DNA of 64,000 bases from Geodermatophilus siccatus (GCF_900103785.1 NZ_FNHE01000002.1:372001-436000), one strand, 5' to 3'. Positions 1 through 9,324 are shown, counted from the stretch's first letter. A program made the numbers and translations. The notes: generated by a model not told the origin, from the letters alone.

Positions 1-975
1 TACCTGCACCACCCGCCCGGCGGCGGCCGGTACGCCGATCCGAACGCCATGGCGGAGGGGCTGGTGCAGGCGGCGGCCGACGCCGGCATCCGGCTGACCC
101 TGCTCGACGCCTGCTACCTCGCCGGCGGCCTCGAGGGAGGCGGGCACCTGCCCCTCGACGAGGTCCAGGTCCGGTTCTCCGACGGGGACGCCGAGGGCTG
201 GGCCGCACGGATCGAGCTGCTCCCGGAGCGGAACGGCGTCCGGGTCGGAGCCGCCGTGCACTCCGTGCGAGCCGTACCGGCGGCGCAGCTGCCCACGGTC
301 GTGCACGCCGCCGCCGGGCGCCCCCTGCACGTGCACCTCTCCGAGCAGCCCGCGGAGAACGAGGCCTGCCTGGCCCGCTACGGCACGACGCCCACCGGGC
401 TGCTGCGTGAGCAGGGGGTCCTCGGTCCGTCGACCACCGTCGTGCACGCCGTCCACCTCACCCCGGACGACGTCGCGACGCTCGGGCGCACCGGGACGGG
501 GGTCTGCGCCTGCCCGAGCACCGAGGCCGACCTCGCCGACGGGATGGCCCCCCTCCGGGAGCTCCGGGACGCCGGCTCGCCGCTCAGCCTGGGCAGCGAT
601 CAGCACGTCGTCACCGATCTGCTGGCCGAGGCCCAGCTGCTCGAGCACCACGAGCGGCTGCGCAGCTCCGAACGTGGTCGCTTCACCCCGGCCGGGCTCG
701 TCGCCGCGCTCACCGTCGACGGGCACCGCGCCCTCGGCTGGCCCGATGCCGGTCGCATCGCCCCGGGCCGGCGGGCCGACCTGGTCGCCGTCCGGCTGGA
801 CAGCCCGCGGACGGCCGGCTGCGCACCGGCCCAGCTGCCGATGGTGGCGGCCGCCGCGGACGTGCACACCGTGGTCGTCGACGGCCGGGTCGTCGTCGCC
901 GAGGGCAGGCACGGGCTGGGCGACGTCGGCCGCCTCCTCGCCTCGGCGATCGACCCGCTCTGGGCCGACGCATGA
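1..975 (+). CDS. hutF: Formimidoylglutamate deiminase, 3' part (5' end outside window)
   Basis: Cytoplasmic zinc amidohydrolase of histidine catabolism that hydrolyses N-formimidoyl-glutamate to N-formyl-glutamate and ammonia. The reading frame is already open at base 1: [15 protein letters not shown] precedes the first internal ATG at 49, and this segment belongs to the family, so the true start lies upstream. Visible marks are the DACYLAGG segment, [15 protein letters not shown] (metal or substrate histidines), VVHAVHLT, and [24 protein letters not shown] with the metal-binding Asp. The C-terminal [13 protein letters not shown] strand is typical of cytosine-deaminase-like amidohydrolases. 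The stop overlaps the hutI start by 4 bp (ATGA), so the two genes are translationally coupled. Identity is secure from the neighbour and the motifs. Confidence 0.95.
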   Translation, partial: YLHHPPGGGRYADPNAMAEGLVQAAADAGIRLTLLDACYLAGGLEGGGHLPLDEVQVRFSDGDAEGWAARIELLPERNGVRVGAAVHSVRAVPAAQLPTVVHAAAGRPLHVHLSEQPAENEACLARYGTTPTGLLREQGVLGPSTTVVHAVHLTPDDVATLGRTGTGVCACPSTEADLADGMAPLRELRDAGSPLSLGSDQHVVTDLLAEAQLLEHHERLRSSERGRFTPAGLVAALTVDGHRALGWPDAGRIAPGRRADLVAVRLDSPRTAGCAPAQLPMVAAAADVHTVVVDGRVVVAEGRHGLGDVGRLLASAIDPLWADA

Positions 976-2156
976 GCACGCTGGTCACCGGCATCGCCGA
1001 ACTGGTCACCAACGACCCCTCCCGGGGACCGGGCCCGCTGGGCCCGGTCGCCGACGCGGCCGTGGTCGTGGCGGACGGCGCCGTCGCCTGGACCGGGCCG
1101 CGACGCCGGGCGCCGGCCGCCGATGCGTCGATCGACGTCGGTGGCCGCGCGGTCGTCCCGGGCTTCGTCGACAGCCACACCCACCTGGTCTTCGCCGGCG
1201 ACCGGGCCGCGGAGTTCGAGGCCCGGGTGTCGGGCGCGCGCTACGACGGCGGGGGCATCGCGGCCACCGTCGCCGCGACCCGCGCCGCCTCCGACGACAC
1301 CCTCCGCGGCCGGCTGCGCGGTCTGGTGGCGGAGATGCGTCGCCAGGGCACGACGACCGCGGAGGTCAAGAGCGGCTACGGGCTGACCGTCGAGGACGAG
1401 GCGCGCTGCCTGCGGCTGGCCGGGGAGGTCACGGCCGAGACCACCTTCCTGGGCGCGCACGTGGTGCCGGCCGAGTACGCCGGCCGCCGCGAGGACTACG
1501 TCGCCCTGGTCACCGGGCCGATGCTCGCGGCGTGCGCCCCCTTCGCCCGGTGGATCGACGTCTTCTGCGAGCCGGCCTCGCCGCACGCCTTCGACGGCGA
1601 CGCGGCGCGCGTCGTGCTGGAGGCCGGGCTCACCCGGGGTCTGCAGCCGCGGGTGCACGCCAACCAGCTCTCGGCGGGCCCGGGTGTGCGGCTCGCGGTG
1701 GAGCTCGGCGCGGCCAGCGTCGACCACTGCACCCACCTGACCGACGCCGACGTCGACGCCCTCGCCGATGGCAGCACGGTCGCGACCCTGCTGCCCGGCG
1801 CCGAGTTCTCCACCCGCTCGCCCTATCCCGACGCCCGGCGGCTGCTGTCGGCGGGCGTTCCGGTGGCCCTGGCCACCGACTGCAACCCGGGCACCAGCTT
1901 CACGTCGTCGATGCCGTTCTGCATCGCGCTCGCCGTCCGCGAGATGGGGATGACCCCGGCCGAGGCGCTGTGGGCGGCGACCGCGGGCGGCGCGGCGGCG
2001 TTGCGGCGGCCGGACGTCGGGCACCTCGGTCCCGGTGCGCGGGCCGATCTGGCCGTCCTCGACGCGCCGTCCCACCGGTACCTGGCCTACCGCCCCGGCG
2101 TGCCCCTCGCCCGGGCACTCGCGACGGACGACAGCGGGCCGTCGACCGACCCCTGA
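972..2156 (+). CDS. hutI: Imidazolonepropionase
   Basis: Third enzyme of histidine degradation, opening 4-imidazolone-5-propionate to formimidoyl-glutamate, the substrate of the preceding HutF. The 394-residue product is close to the usual family length of about 400. The metal-binding HTH occurs in [18 protein letters not shown], followed by [14 protein letters not shown] and the metal Asp in [23 protein letters not shown] is also typical. The ATG at 972 lies in the hutF stop codon. HutU and HutH are not in the window and would be expected upstream. The gene ends 71 bp from the convergent amidohydrolase gene. Confidence 0.96.
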   Translation: MSTLVTGIAELVTNDPSRGPGPLGPVADAAVVVADGAVAWTGPRRRAPAADASIDVGGRAVVPGFVDSHTHLVFAGDRAAEFEARVSGARYDGGGIAATVAATRAASDDTLRGRLRGLVAEMRRQGTTTAEVKSGYGLTVEDEARCLRLAGEVTAETTFLGAHVVPAEYAGRREDYVALVTGPMLAACAPFARWIDVFCEPASPHAFDGDAARVVLEAGLTRGLQPRVHANQLSAGPGVRLAVELGAASVDHCTHLTDADVDALADGSTVATLLPGAEFSTRSPYPDARRLLSAGVPVALATDCNPGTSFTSSMPFCIALAVREMGMTPAEALWAATAGGAAALRRPDVGHLGPGARADLAVLDAPSHRYLAYRPGVPLARALATDDSGPSTDP

Positions 2157-2160
2157 GGTG

Positions 2161-2206
2161 CGACCGCCGGCCGCCGGGACCCGTGGGCACCGGGGTGCGG
2201 CGGTCG
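2161..2206. terminator. Possible bidirectional terminator between hutI and the amidohydrolase gene
   Basis: CGACCGCCG at 2161-2169 is the exact reverse complement of CGGCGGTCG at 2198-2206, with a long GC-rich loop. It lies in the 71-bp gap between two convergent genes. There is no T tract, which is common in high-GC actinobacteria. The long loop keeps confidence low. Confidence 0.35.
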
Positions 2207-2227
2207 GCGTCGCGGCTCAGCGGCGGA

Positions 2228-3376
2228 TCAGAGCCGGTACACCCGCCGGGCGTTCTCGTGGCCGATGAGGTGCACGACGCGCTCGGCGTCGGACCGCGCC
2301 CACTCCCCGTCCTGCACCCACTGCCCGACCACCCGGCTGATGCCCCGTCGCCACAGCAGCGCACCGAGCAGGTGCAGCTCGCCGGGCCCCCAGGCGTCCG
2401 ACGAGTACAGCTGCTTGGTGAAGGGGGCGACCTCGAGCGACTCGGCGACGATCTGCGCGCTCTGGCTGCCGGAGTAGAAGAGGCCGAGGCCGACGTCGAA
2501 GTAGACGTTGTCGAAGGCCTGGGCCAGGTAGCCGGCCTCGCGGTGGTACGGGTAGTTGTGCAGCAGCATCACCGGGACGCCGGTCGGCTCCACGCGGCGC
2601 AGCCAGGGCATGAGCAGCAGCGGGTTGGCCCGGTGCAGGTCCAGGTCGGGGTCGCCGTAGCCGCTGTGCAGCTGCAGGGGCAGGCCGCGGTCGACCCCGC
2701 ACCACAGCAGGTGGCGCAGCAGCACCGGGTCCTCGACCCGGACCCGGCCGGACGCGGAGCCGAGGAGCCGGTCGACGGCCCCGGCGACCTCGGCCTCGCC
2801 GGGGCGTGCCGGGTCGACGTCGAAGCCGGCGCGGTAGGCGATGATGCTCTTGGTGCCGACCGCCGCGCGGGTCGCCTCCTCCAGCACCGCTGGGTACTCG
2901 GCGACGAAGGCGCGTCCCGAGTCCACCTCCCCGAGCAGCCCCTCGGCCAGGGTCTCGAGCCGGACGACCTCGTGCGCGGCCGCGCCGGCGGCCTCGGCGT
3001 GCTCCGCGGGCGTCAGGACGGCGTCCCCGAGGTACCCGGTCTCGACGAGGTAGGTGTCGGTGCCGGCCGCTCCGAGGAGCCGCCGGTTGACCTCGTCCTC
3101 CCCCAGCTCGCACCGGCGCGCCCAGTACTCCTCCGCGGGCGCGTGCGGCTGCAGGCCGAGCAGTGGGGCGCACCAGCGCCGGATGGCGAAGCCGACCTGC
3201 GAGTCGAACGCGGTCCCCGCCGAGTGCGGTCTGGGCCCCTCGGTGATCATCGACTCGAACGTCGGTCGGTCGACCGCCGCCCGCAGCGCGCCGTGCACGT
3301 GGTGGTCGACGAGCGGGAGGCCGGCCACCACCTCGTCCAGCGGTCCGGGCTGTGCGTGCTGGTCCACGGTCACCAT
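2228..3376 (-). CDS. Amidohydrolase-2 family protein resembling the N-terminal half of FluG
   Basis: A 382-residue TIM-barrel metal hydrolase. Metal-ligand candidates are HVHG in VDHHVHGALRA, the histidine of LQLHSGYGD, the histidine pair in LLHNYPYHREAGY, and the Asp in LYSSDAWGPGEL. The ATG sits inside the aminotransferase stop (GGATGGTGA), so I chose 3376 over the much longer open frame upstream, which is antisense shadow. In fungal FluG and some bacterial proteins this domain is fused to a glutamine-synthetase-like domain. Here the GS-like partner is a separate gene at the head of the same minus-strand operon. A role in hydrolysing a gamma-glutamyl or amide intermediate is inference; the substrate is unknown. 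Confidence 0.8.
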   Translation of the reverse strand: MVTVDQHAQPGPLDEVVAGLPLVDHHVHGALRAAVDRPTFESMITEGPRPHSAGTAFDSQVGFAIRRWCAPLLGLQPHAPAEEYWARRCELGEDEVNRRLLGAAGTDTYLVETGYLGDAVLTPAEHAEAAGAAAHEVVRLETLAEGLLGEVDSGRAFVAEYPAVLEEATRAAVGTKSIIAYRAGFDVDPARPGEAEVAGAVDRLLGSASGRVRVEDPVLLRHLLWCGVDRGLPLQLHSGYGDPDLDLHRANPLLLMPWLRRVEPTGVPVMLLHNYPYHREAGYLAQAFDNVYFDVGLGLFYSGSQSAQIVAESLEVAPFTKQLYSSDAWGPGELHLLGALLWRRGISRVVGQWVQDGEWARSDAERVVHLIGHENARRVYRL

Positions 3377-4671
3377 CCTGCGTAGGGCGCGACCTGGGCG
3401 TCGCTGACCCGGCCGGCGGCCGCGTCCTCGATGCCCTGCGCGAGCAGCTCGACGGCGCGGTCCACCTCGTCGTCGGTGATCACCAGCGGCGGCGTGACCT
3501 CGAGGACGTTGCCGCCGACGTAGAAGACGACGCCACCGAGCTCCCACACCCGGTAGACGGCCCTGGCCGCGAGCGAGGGGTCGCGGCCGCGGCCGGCCCG
3601 GTCGGTCACGAGGTCCACGCCGACGGCCAGCCCGCGCCCCCGCACGTCCCCCACGACGTCGAGGTGCGCGGTCGCCTCCCGCAGGCCCTGGCGGAGCCGC
3701 TCGCCGGCCTGCGCGGCCCGCTCCACCAGGCCCTCCGCCCGGTACGTGGCGAGCACCGCCCGGGCGACGGCGGTGCTGTAGGGGTTGCCCGCCTGGGTCA
3801 GCAGCGCGGACGCACCGGGCTCGTCGAGCACGGGGGCCGGGCCGACCGCCGCCGAGATGGGCACCCCGGCGCCCAGCGACTTGCCGAAGGTGACGATGTC
3901 GGGGGTGATCCCGTCGTGCTCGAACGCGTGCCACGTCCCGGGCCGGCCGAGGCCGACCTTGACCTCGTCGCAGATCAGCAGGGTGCCGGCCGCCGCGCAC
4001 CGGGCGGCGACCTCGGCCAGGAAGCCGTCGGGCGGGACGACCAGGCCACCGTCGGACAGGATCGGCTCGACCACCAGGCAGGCGACGTCCTGGCCGGCCA
4101 GTGCCTCGTCGAGGGCGACGAGGACCTGGTCGTGGCGCTCGGGCTCCCGGTACGGATCCGGGTAGGGCGTGAAGCGGACCTGCTCGTCCGCGGCGACGCT
4201 GCCGGCCTCGACGTGCACGCCCGAGGCCTTCATCGCCACCCCGATGCCGCCGTGGTAACTGTGCTCGAACGCGAGCACCGCGGGGCGGCCGGTGGCGTGG
4301 ACGGCGCTGCGGATGGCCACGTCGTTGGCGTCGGATCCCGCGTGGCCGAGGTACACCCGCCGGTCCCCGGTGCCGGGGGTGAGCTCGAGCAGCTCCTCGG
4401 CCAGCGCGACGGCGTCCTCGTGGACGGCGCTGAGTGCACCCGCTCCGGGCGGCGCCGCCGCCGCCCGGAGCAGGGCGTCCCTCACCGCCGGGTGGCCGTG
4501 CCCGAGACCGCACGCGGTCCAGGTCGCCGACAGGTCGAGCAGCCGGCGTCCGCCGGCCTCGACCAGACACGACCCCTGCCCGGACTCGAGTGCCAGCGGG
4601 AAGAAGCGCAGCTTCTCGACCCCGGCGACGACCCGGTCGCGGTCGTACAGCCGCTGTGCGGTCCGGTGCAT
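3370..4671 (-). CDS. Class III pyridoxal-phosphate aminotransferase
   Basis: A 433-residue enzyme of the ornithine/GABA/acetylornithine aminotransferase group, acting on a terminal amine with a 2-oxo acid acceptor. Landmarks are GLGHGHPAVRDAL near the N-terminus, the PLP-phosphate-contacting GSDANDVAIR, FEHSYHGG, the cofactor Asp in LLICDEVKVGLGRPGTWHAFEHDG, and the Schiff-base lysine in TFGKSLGAGVPISA. The ATG overlaps the permease stop (ATGA at 4671) and the gene overlaps the next one by 7 bp, so the operon is tightly coupled. Beside a GS-like ligase and an APC permease it could play the PuuE-like part of a gamma-glutamyl amine pathway. That role is inferred, not shown. Confidence 0.88.
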   Translation of the reverse strand: MHRTAQRLYDRDRVVAGVEKLRFFPLALESGQGSCLVEAGGRRLLDLSATWTACGLGHGHPAVRDALLRAAAAPPGAGALSAVHEDAVALAEELLELTPGTGDRRVYLGHAGSDANDVAIRSAVHATGRPAVLAFEHSYHGGIGVAMKASGVHVEAGSVAADEQVRFTPYPDPYREPERHDQVLVALDEALAGQDVACLVVEPILSDGGLVVPPDGFLAEVAARCAAAGTLLICDEVKVGLGRPGTWHAFEHDGITPDIVTFGKSLGAGVPISAAVGPAPVLDEPGASALLTQAGNPYSTAVARAVLATYRAEGLVERAAQAGERLRQGLREATAHLDVVGDVRGRGLAVGVDLVTDRAGRGRDPSLAARAVYRVWELGGVVFYVGGNVLEVTPPLVITDDEVDRAVELLAQGIEDAAAGRVSDAQVAPYAGW

Positions 4672-6113
4672 CAGCGGGCCTCGGTGTCGGCGAAGGTGGC
4701 GTCCCTGTCGACGTCCTCGAGCTCCCGGGTCAGCGAGGCGCCGATCCGCTGGGCGAGGCCGCCGGCGAAGGCGGCGACCAGGAGGCCGAGCACGACCCAG
4801 CCGATGGCGACGAAGGCCGGCGACAGGCCGCTGGCGTCCTTCACGCTGTAGACGATGACGACCACGATGAACAGGCCGCCCAGCGCCGGGAGCACGAGCT
4901 CGGCGGGGTTGAGCGTGACCTGACCCCTGCGCCACGCGGCGAACACCGCCAGCTCGACCAGCAGGTAGGCGAACAGCAGGCAGGTCGCCCCCACGACGGC
5001 GAAGAAGAAGTACGCGTCGATGGCGGCGTCACCGGTGCCCATGACCGGCCAGCCGGTCAGCCAGGTGACCAGGTTGACGACGATGCCGACACCGGCCATG
5101 GCCAGGACGGCGTTGCGCGGGATCCGGTGCGTCGGGTCGATCCGGGCGAACTGGCGCGGACCGAAGCCGTCGCGTGCCAGCGCCATCGCCAGCCGCGCCG
5201 AGGCCATCACCGAGGAGAGGTTCGAGGCGAACGCCGACAGCACCGCCGTTCCCAGCAGCAGCAGGGCGAACCAGTGACCGACGAAGCCCTCGCCCAGGTC
5301 GCCGAGGGTGTTCCCGGAGCCCTGGAAGGCGGCCAGGCCCTCCTCGTCGGTGCCGAAGCCGATCGTCTGGGCGAACATGACGACGACGAACAGCACGCCG
5401 GTGAGCAGGACGGAGCCGAAGAGGGCGCGCGGGATGTTGCGGCGGGGGTCGTCGGTCTCCTCGCCCAGCGCGGCACAGGCCTCGAAGCCGGCCCAGGAGA
5501 GGAAGGCGGCGACGACCGCGGCGAGCACGGCGCCGAGCCCGATGCCGTCCGGCGTGAAGGTGGAGAGGTCGACGCCGGTCGACTCCGCGCCGCCCTGGCC
5601 GAGGACGGCGACGACCAGGACCAGCATGGCGGCGATGCCCACGCCCTCGATGGCGAGCAGCGAGCGCGACACCGTCGTGGTGTCGCGGGTGTTCATGTAG
5701 CCGGTGACGAGCAGGCAGAGGACGGCCGCGATGCCGTAGCCGAGGCTGGTGCCCTCATCGGTGAGCGACGCGAGCAGCGCGTTGAGGAAGGCCCCGAACA
5801 CCGCCGCCGTGCAGATCGTGAAGAACAGGTACGTGCCGAACAGCGCGAAGCCGGCGACGAAGCCGGCCCGCGGCCCGAGCGTCGCGCCCACCAGCGCGTA
5901 GGCGCTGCCGGCGTGGTTGTACCGCTGGGTCAGCCGGATGAACCCGTAGGCGACCAGCGCGACGCCGATGAAGCCCAGGAGGAACACGAGCGGGACGGCC
6001 TTGCCGACCGTGCCGATGATCCCCTGGCCGTTGCCGGCCATGGCCAGCGTGGGACCCATGAGGCCGAGTGAGAGGGCGAGCGCCTCCCACAGTCGCAGCT
6101 TCCGCTTGGCCAT
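4671..6113 (-). CDS. APC superfamily amino acid/polyamine permease
   Basis: A 480-residue integral membrane transporter with about 12 hydrophobic segments. The N-terminal LRLWEALALSLGLMGPTLAMAGN and the segment FLSWAGFEACAALGEETDDPRRNIPRA are the classic APC helix 1 and helix 6 / IIS6-loop motifs. The start at 6113 is supported by GAGGAG about 5 bases upstream; the longer open frame upstream is antisense to the GS-like gene. It lies 68 bp after the GS-like gene and overlaps the aminotransferase by one base, so it is most likely the uptake system for the amine or amino acid processed by this operon. Substrate not predictable from sequence alone. Confidence 0.9.
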   Translation of the reverse strand: MAKRKLRLWEALALSLGLMGPTLAMAGNGQGIIGTVGKAVPLVFLLGFIGVALVAYGFIRLTQRYNHAGSAYALVGATLGPRAGFVAGFALFGTYLFFTICTAAVFGAFLNALLASLTDEGTSLGYGIAAVLCLLVTGYMNTRDTTTVSRSLLAIEGVGIAAMLVLVVAVLGQGGAESTGVDLSTFTPDGIGLGAVLAAVVAAFLSWAGFEACAALGEETDDPRRNIPRALFGSVLLTGVLFVVVMFAQTIGFGTDEEGLAAFQGSGNTLGDLGEGFVGHWFALLLLGTAVLSAFASNLSSVMASARLAMALARDGFGPRQFARIDPTHRIPRNAVLAMAGVGIVVNLVTWLTGWPVMGTGDAAIDAYFFFAVVGATCLLFAYLLVELAVFAAWRRGQVTLNPAELVLPALGGLFIVVVIVYSVKDASGLSPAFVAIGWVVLGLLVAAFAGGLAQRIGASLTRELEDVDRDATFADTEAR

Positions 6114-6181
6114 GACACTCCTCGTTTCGGACGGGTGGTGCGCCGGTGTGGTGCGGGCGGGTGCTCCGGGACGACGGGATC

Positions 6182-7552
6182 TCAGGAGGACCAGGCGAAC
6201 CTGGTCTGCGCGTGGGCGTCCTCGCCCTGGAACAGCGCGGCCTCGTACTCGCGGACGGCGAGGACGGCGGCGTGCAGCTCCGGGCCCAGGACGGCGCGCG
6301 CCGCCTCGCTGCGCGCGAACAGCTCGATGCGGGTGGCCGCGTCGCTCGGGAGCGGCACCACCGCTGCCGCCCGCGCCTCCTCCGGGGACAGCTGCGTCGG
6401 GTCGACGTCGACGGCAGGGGGCAGGTCCAGCCCCCGCTCGATGCCCTCGGCGGCGAAGCCGAGGACCAGGCCGGTCGCGAGGTAGCTGTTGGCGCCGGCG
6501 TCCACGCACTTGACCTCGACGTTCGCGCCGTGGGGGTTGCCGTTGTTGGCGAGCAGCAGGCGGACGGCGGCCTCGCGGTTCTCGACGCCCCAGCAGGCCG
6601 ACGCCCCGGACCAGTGGCCCGGCTGCATGCGCTCCCCGGAGACGACGGTGCCGGCCAGCACGGCGATGCCGCCGGGCAGGTCGCGGACGATCCCGGCGAC
6701 GGCGGAGGCGCCCTCGGCGGTCAGGCCCTCGTCGAGCGGACCGCCGGTGAGCAGCGGGACGCCGTCCCGGGTGAGGGAGACGTGCATGTGGGCGCCGTTG
6801 CCCGAGCCGCCGGGGAAGGGCACCGGGGAGAAGGTGACCCGGAGCCCGTGCTCCCGGGCGACCCGGCCGAGGACGGCACGGGCGAGGAGCACGTCGTCGG
6901 CGGCGCGGACGGGGTCGCGTGGCGGCAGGGAGAGCTCGAACTGCCCGAGCCCGTACTCGGCGTGGATCTGCTCGACCGGGACACCGGCGGCGTCCAGCCG
7001 CTCGCACACGTCCGCGGCGAACCCGCTGAGCGCGCTGTACACGCCGGCGCCGTAGCAGGGCCAGCCGTCGCGCTCCCCCAGCGGCCGCCCGGCCTCGTCC
7101 AGCAGGCCGAACTCCAGCTCGTGGCCGACCAGTGCCTCGAGGCCGAGCGCCGCCAGCCGGTCGACCTGGCGCCGGGCGACGCTGCGCCAGCAGTACGGGG
7201 ACAGCTCGCCGTCCTGGTCCCGCACGTCCGCGGGAGCCCAGCCGAACCCGGAGTCCAGCACGACCGCCCGCTCGAGGTCCGCGGTCAGCCGCAGGTCCCC
7301 GACGACGCCGACCTCAGGGGTCATCGCGATGCCGTTGTCGACGCAGAAGACCGGCCACGTCAGCGAGGCGCCCATGCCCGAACGGGCGAAGGACTCGATC
7401 CGCCGCGCCGGGACGGTCTTGGCCCGGATGACCCCGCCGCTGTCGCTCACGACCCCGGTCAGGGTGCGCAGGCCGGCCTCCCGGAGCCGCTCGGCGTGCA
7501 CGTCGATGTCACGGCGGTGGACCGACGACTCGGTCGGAGGGACCACTGGCAC
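6182..7552 (-). CDS. Glutamine synthetase-like gamma-glutamyl ligase
   Basis: A 456-residue member of the GS superfamily, which activates the gamma-carboxyl of glutamate with ATP and transfers it to ammonia or an amine. Seen are VGHELEFGLLD and HAEYGLGQFELSL (metal-binding Glu residues), FSPVPFPGGSGNGAHMHVSL (catalytic His), and NREAAVRLLLANNGNPHGANVEVKCVDAGANSYLA near the C-terminal active site. There is no adenylylation-loop signature. Family knowledge places such short GS-like proteins (PuuA, GlnA3, FluG C-half) in amine gamma-glutamylation. The GTG start at 7552 lacks a good ribosome-binding site. It heads the minus-strand operon, divergent from the amidotransferase gene across a 109-bp control region. 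Confidence 0.88.
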   Translation of the reverse strand: MPVVPPTESSVHRRDIDVHAERLREAGLRTLTGVVSDSGGVIRAKTVPARRIESFARSGMGASLTWPVFCVDNGIAMTPEVGVVGDLRLTADLERAVVLDSGFGWAPADVRDQDGELSPYCWRSVARRQVDRLAALGLEALVGHELEFGLLDEAGRPLGERDGWPCYGAGVYSALSGFAADVCERLDAAGVPVEQIHAEYGLGQFELSLPPRDPVRAADDVLLARAVLGRVAREHGLRVTFSPVPFPGGSGNGAHMHVSLTRDGVPLLTGGPLDEGLTAEGASAVAGIVRDLPGGIAVLAGTVVSGERMQPGHWSGASACWGVENREAAVRLLLANNGNPHGANVEVKCVDAGANSYLATGLVLGFAAEGIERGLDLPPAVDVDPTQLSPEEARAAAVVPLPSDAATRIELFARSEAARAVLGPELHAAVLAVREYEAALFQGEDAHAQTRFAWSS

Positions 7553-7591
7553 TTGACGCGTCCGTTTCGTGAGGGCAATTCTCCATGCCGA

Positions 7592-7607
7592 TGTAACCTC
7601 TGTTACA
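7592..7607. promoter_or_regulatory. Perfect inverted repeat, probable operator between divergent operons
   Basis: TGTAAC at 7592-7597 and GTTACA at 7602-7607 form exact 6-bp arms around CTCT, in the 109-bp gap between the GS-like and amidotransferase genes. A TATAAAGG-like element on the minus strand lies about 12 bp away (7617-7624), so a bound protein could control both directions. The RpiR-type regulator encoded at 8479 is the obvious candidate. Spacing does not fit the AC-n9-AC core of GlnR boxes. Confidence 0.6.
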
Positions 7608-7661
7608 CAGCCGCGCCTTTATACCGGGTCTCCAACGGCGTTGAGAAGGGGTGTTGTCGAC

Positions 7662-8474
7662 GTGTGTCGGTTGCTGGGATACGTGTCCGAGGGGCCGGAG
7701 TCCGCGGTGGAGAGCCTCGGCGCCGAGGGGTTCCAGACCTTCACCTCGCTGTCCGCCCTGCACGGGGACGGCTGGGGGATGGCGTGGTCCCGGCCGGGCG
7801 GCACCGGGATCGAGACCGCCACCTCCCCCATGTCGGCCGCTGACGACCCGGCCTACTCCGAGTTGGCGGGGCAGGCCCTGGGCTCGGCCGGGCTGGTGCA
7901 CCTGCGCTGGGCCACGGACGGGCTCGCCGTCCACCCCATGAACACGCACCCGTTCAGCGACGGCACCCACGCGCTGGCGCACAACGGCAGCATCTCGCCG
8001 GTCGACGCGCTGGAGGGCCTGCTGTCGGAGGCCGGCCGGGCGCGGCTGCGGGGCACCACCGACAGCGAGCGCTACTTCCGTCTCGTCCTGCAGTGCATCG
8101 AGGCGCACGGGGACGAGCGGGCCGGCCTGGTCCACGCGGTCGGGCTGCTGCACGAGCACTTCCCCGAGGCCAGTCTCAACGCGCTCTTCCTGACCCCGAC
8201 GCACCTGTACGCGGTGCACGTCAACACGCAGGCGGCGACCCCGCTCGACGACCTCCGGGAGCTGTTCGGGTCCGACGACGCCATGCCGCACGGGCACGCC
8301 GCCGCGTACTTCGACATGGCGTACCGGGTCTCCCCCACCGCGGTGCACGTGATCTCCAGCGGTCTGCCGGACGAGGGGTGGACGCCGGTCCCCAGCGACA
8401 GCATCCTGGCCATCGACCTGGCCTCCCGCGAGGTCGAGGTGCTCGAGCCCCGGATCGTGACCTCTGGACGGTGA
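7662..8474 (+). CDS. Class II glutamine amidotransferase / Ntn-hydrolase protein
   Basis: A 270-residue Ntn hydrolase of the YafJ/EgtC type. I placed the start at the GTG at 7662 because it puts the catalytic cysteine directly after the initiator Met (MCRLLGY), as these autocatalytic enzymes require; GAGAAGGGG lies about 10 bases upstream. Further family features are DGWGMAW, HLRWATDG, NTHPFSDGTHALAHNGSI (oxyanion-hole Asn-Gly) and TDSERYFRLVL. It is divergent from the GS-like operon and followed after 4 bp by the RpiR regulator. A plausible job is hydrolysis of a gamma-glutamyl amide, replacing the class I PuuD hydrolase of the Puu pathway. That is inference. Confidence 0.87.
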   Translation: MCRLLGYVSEGPESAVESLGAEGFQTFTSLSALHGDGWGMAWSRPGGTGIETATSPMSAADDPAYSELAGQALGSAGLVHLRWATDGLAVHPMNTHPFSDGTHALAHNGSISPVDALEGLLSEAGRARLRGTTDSERYFRLVLQCIEAHGDERAGLVHAVGLLHEHFPEASLNALFLTPTHLYAVHVNTQAATPLDDLRELFGSDDAMPHGHAAAYFDMAYRVSPTAVHVISSGLPDEGWTPVPSDSILAIDLASREVEVLEPRIVTSGR

Positions 8475-8478
8475 CCAG

Positions 8479-9324
8479 GTGTCCATCGGTGACGCCCTGA
8501 AGGCGGACCTGTCGTCCTTCAGCCCCCAGGAGCGACGGGTCGCCCGGGTCCTGCTCGCCGACTACCCCCGGGCGGCGCTCGGCACCAGCGCCGAGCTCGC
8601 GGCGGCGGCCGGGGTGAGCCCGCCGACGGTCGTCCGCTTCGCCCGGAGCCTCGGCCACTCGGGGTTCCCCGCTCTGCAGCAGGCGTTGCTCGACGAGCTC
8701 TCCGAACGCGTGGCGTCCCCCCTGTCGCTCTACGAGGACAGCCGGGCCGACCGTGCCGAGGGCCACTGGCTCGACCGCGGGGTCCAGGTCGCGACGGCCT
8801 CGATCACGCAGTCCCTGACCGCCATCCCCACCGCCGAGCTCGACGCCGCGGTCACCCTCCTGGCCGACCCCCGGATGCGGGTCAGGGCCGTGGGCGGCCG
8901 GTTCTCCGGCCACCTGGCCGGCTACCTCGCGCGCCACCTGCGGCAGATCCGCACGAACGTCTCGGCACCGGACGACGGGCAGACGATCGACGCGGCGGAC
9001 GTGATCGACGCCGACCGGCGGGACGTCTTCGTCGTGTACGACTTCCGGCGGTACCAGACGTCGACGGTGGAGCGCGCGACCGAGCTGGCCGACGCCGGTG
9101 CGCACATCGTCTGCGTCACCGACGAGTGGCTCTCCCCCGTCGCACAGGCGGCCGAGGTCGTCCTGCCCACCTCGGTGCGCTCCACGGGCGCCTTCGACTC
9201 CGCCGCGGCCGCCTTCGTGCTCACCGAGCTGCTGGTGGACGCCGTCCTCGACCGGCTCGGACCGGCCGCCGTCGAGCGCATGCGCCGGTGGGAGGCGGCC
9301 AGCGCCCACGAGGTGCTGGCCTGA
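8479..9324 (+). CDS. RpiR/MurR-family transcriptional regulator
   Basis: A 281-residue regulator. The N-terminal winged helix-turn-helix (about residues 1-77) contains FSPQERRVARVLL and ELAAAAGVSPPTVVRFARSLGHSGFPALQQAL, the typical RpiR recognition region. The C-terminal half (about 130-255) is a SIS-type sugar-isomerase fold, seen in AVGGRFSGHLAGYLARHLRQI and VDDWLSP-like strands. It starts with GTG at 8479, 4 bp after the amidotransferase stop, so it is co-transcribed with it. Likely autoregulates and controls the divergent amine operon through the repeat at 7592. RpiR proteins normally sense phosphosugars; one in an amine locus may sense another ligand. Confidence 0.88.
   Translation: MSIGDALKADLSSFSPQERRVARVLLADYPRAALGTSAELAAAAGVSPPTVVRFARSLGHSGFPALQQALLDELSERVASPLSLYEDSRADRAEGHWLDRGVQVATASITQSLTAIPTAELDAAVTLLADPRMRVRAVGGRFSGHLAGYLARHLRQIRTNVSAPDDGQTIDAADVIDADRRDVFVVYDFRRYQTSTVERATELADAGAHIVCVTDEWLSPVAQAAEVVLPTSVRSTGAFDSAAAAFVLTELLVDAVLDRLGPAAVERMRRWEAASAHEVLA

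Noticed and set aside
407-3385. Very long plus-strand reading frame (992 codons)
   Set aside because: It runs across hutI in another frame and antisense to the amidohydrolase. The translation is Arg/Pro/Gly-rich, typical of GC-rich shadows.
7592-7607. Reading the inverted repeat as a GlnR box
   Set aside because: Spacing between the AC dinucleotides is 7, not 9, and the box is a plain two-arm palindrome, so RpiR is a better candidate.
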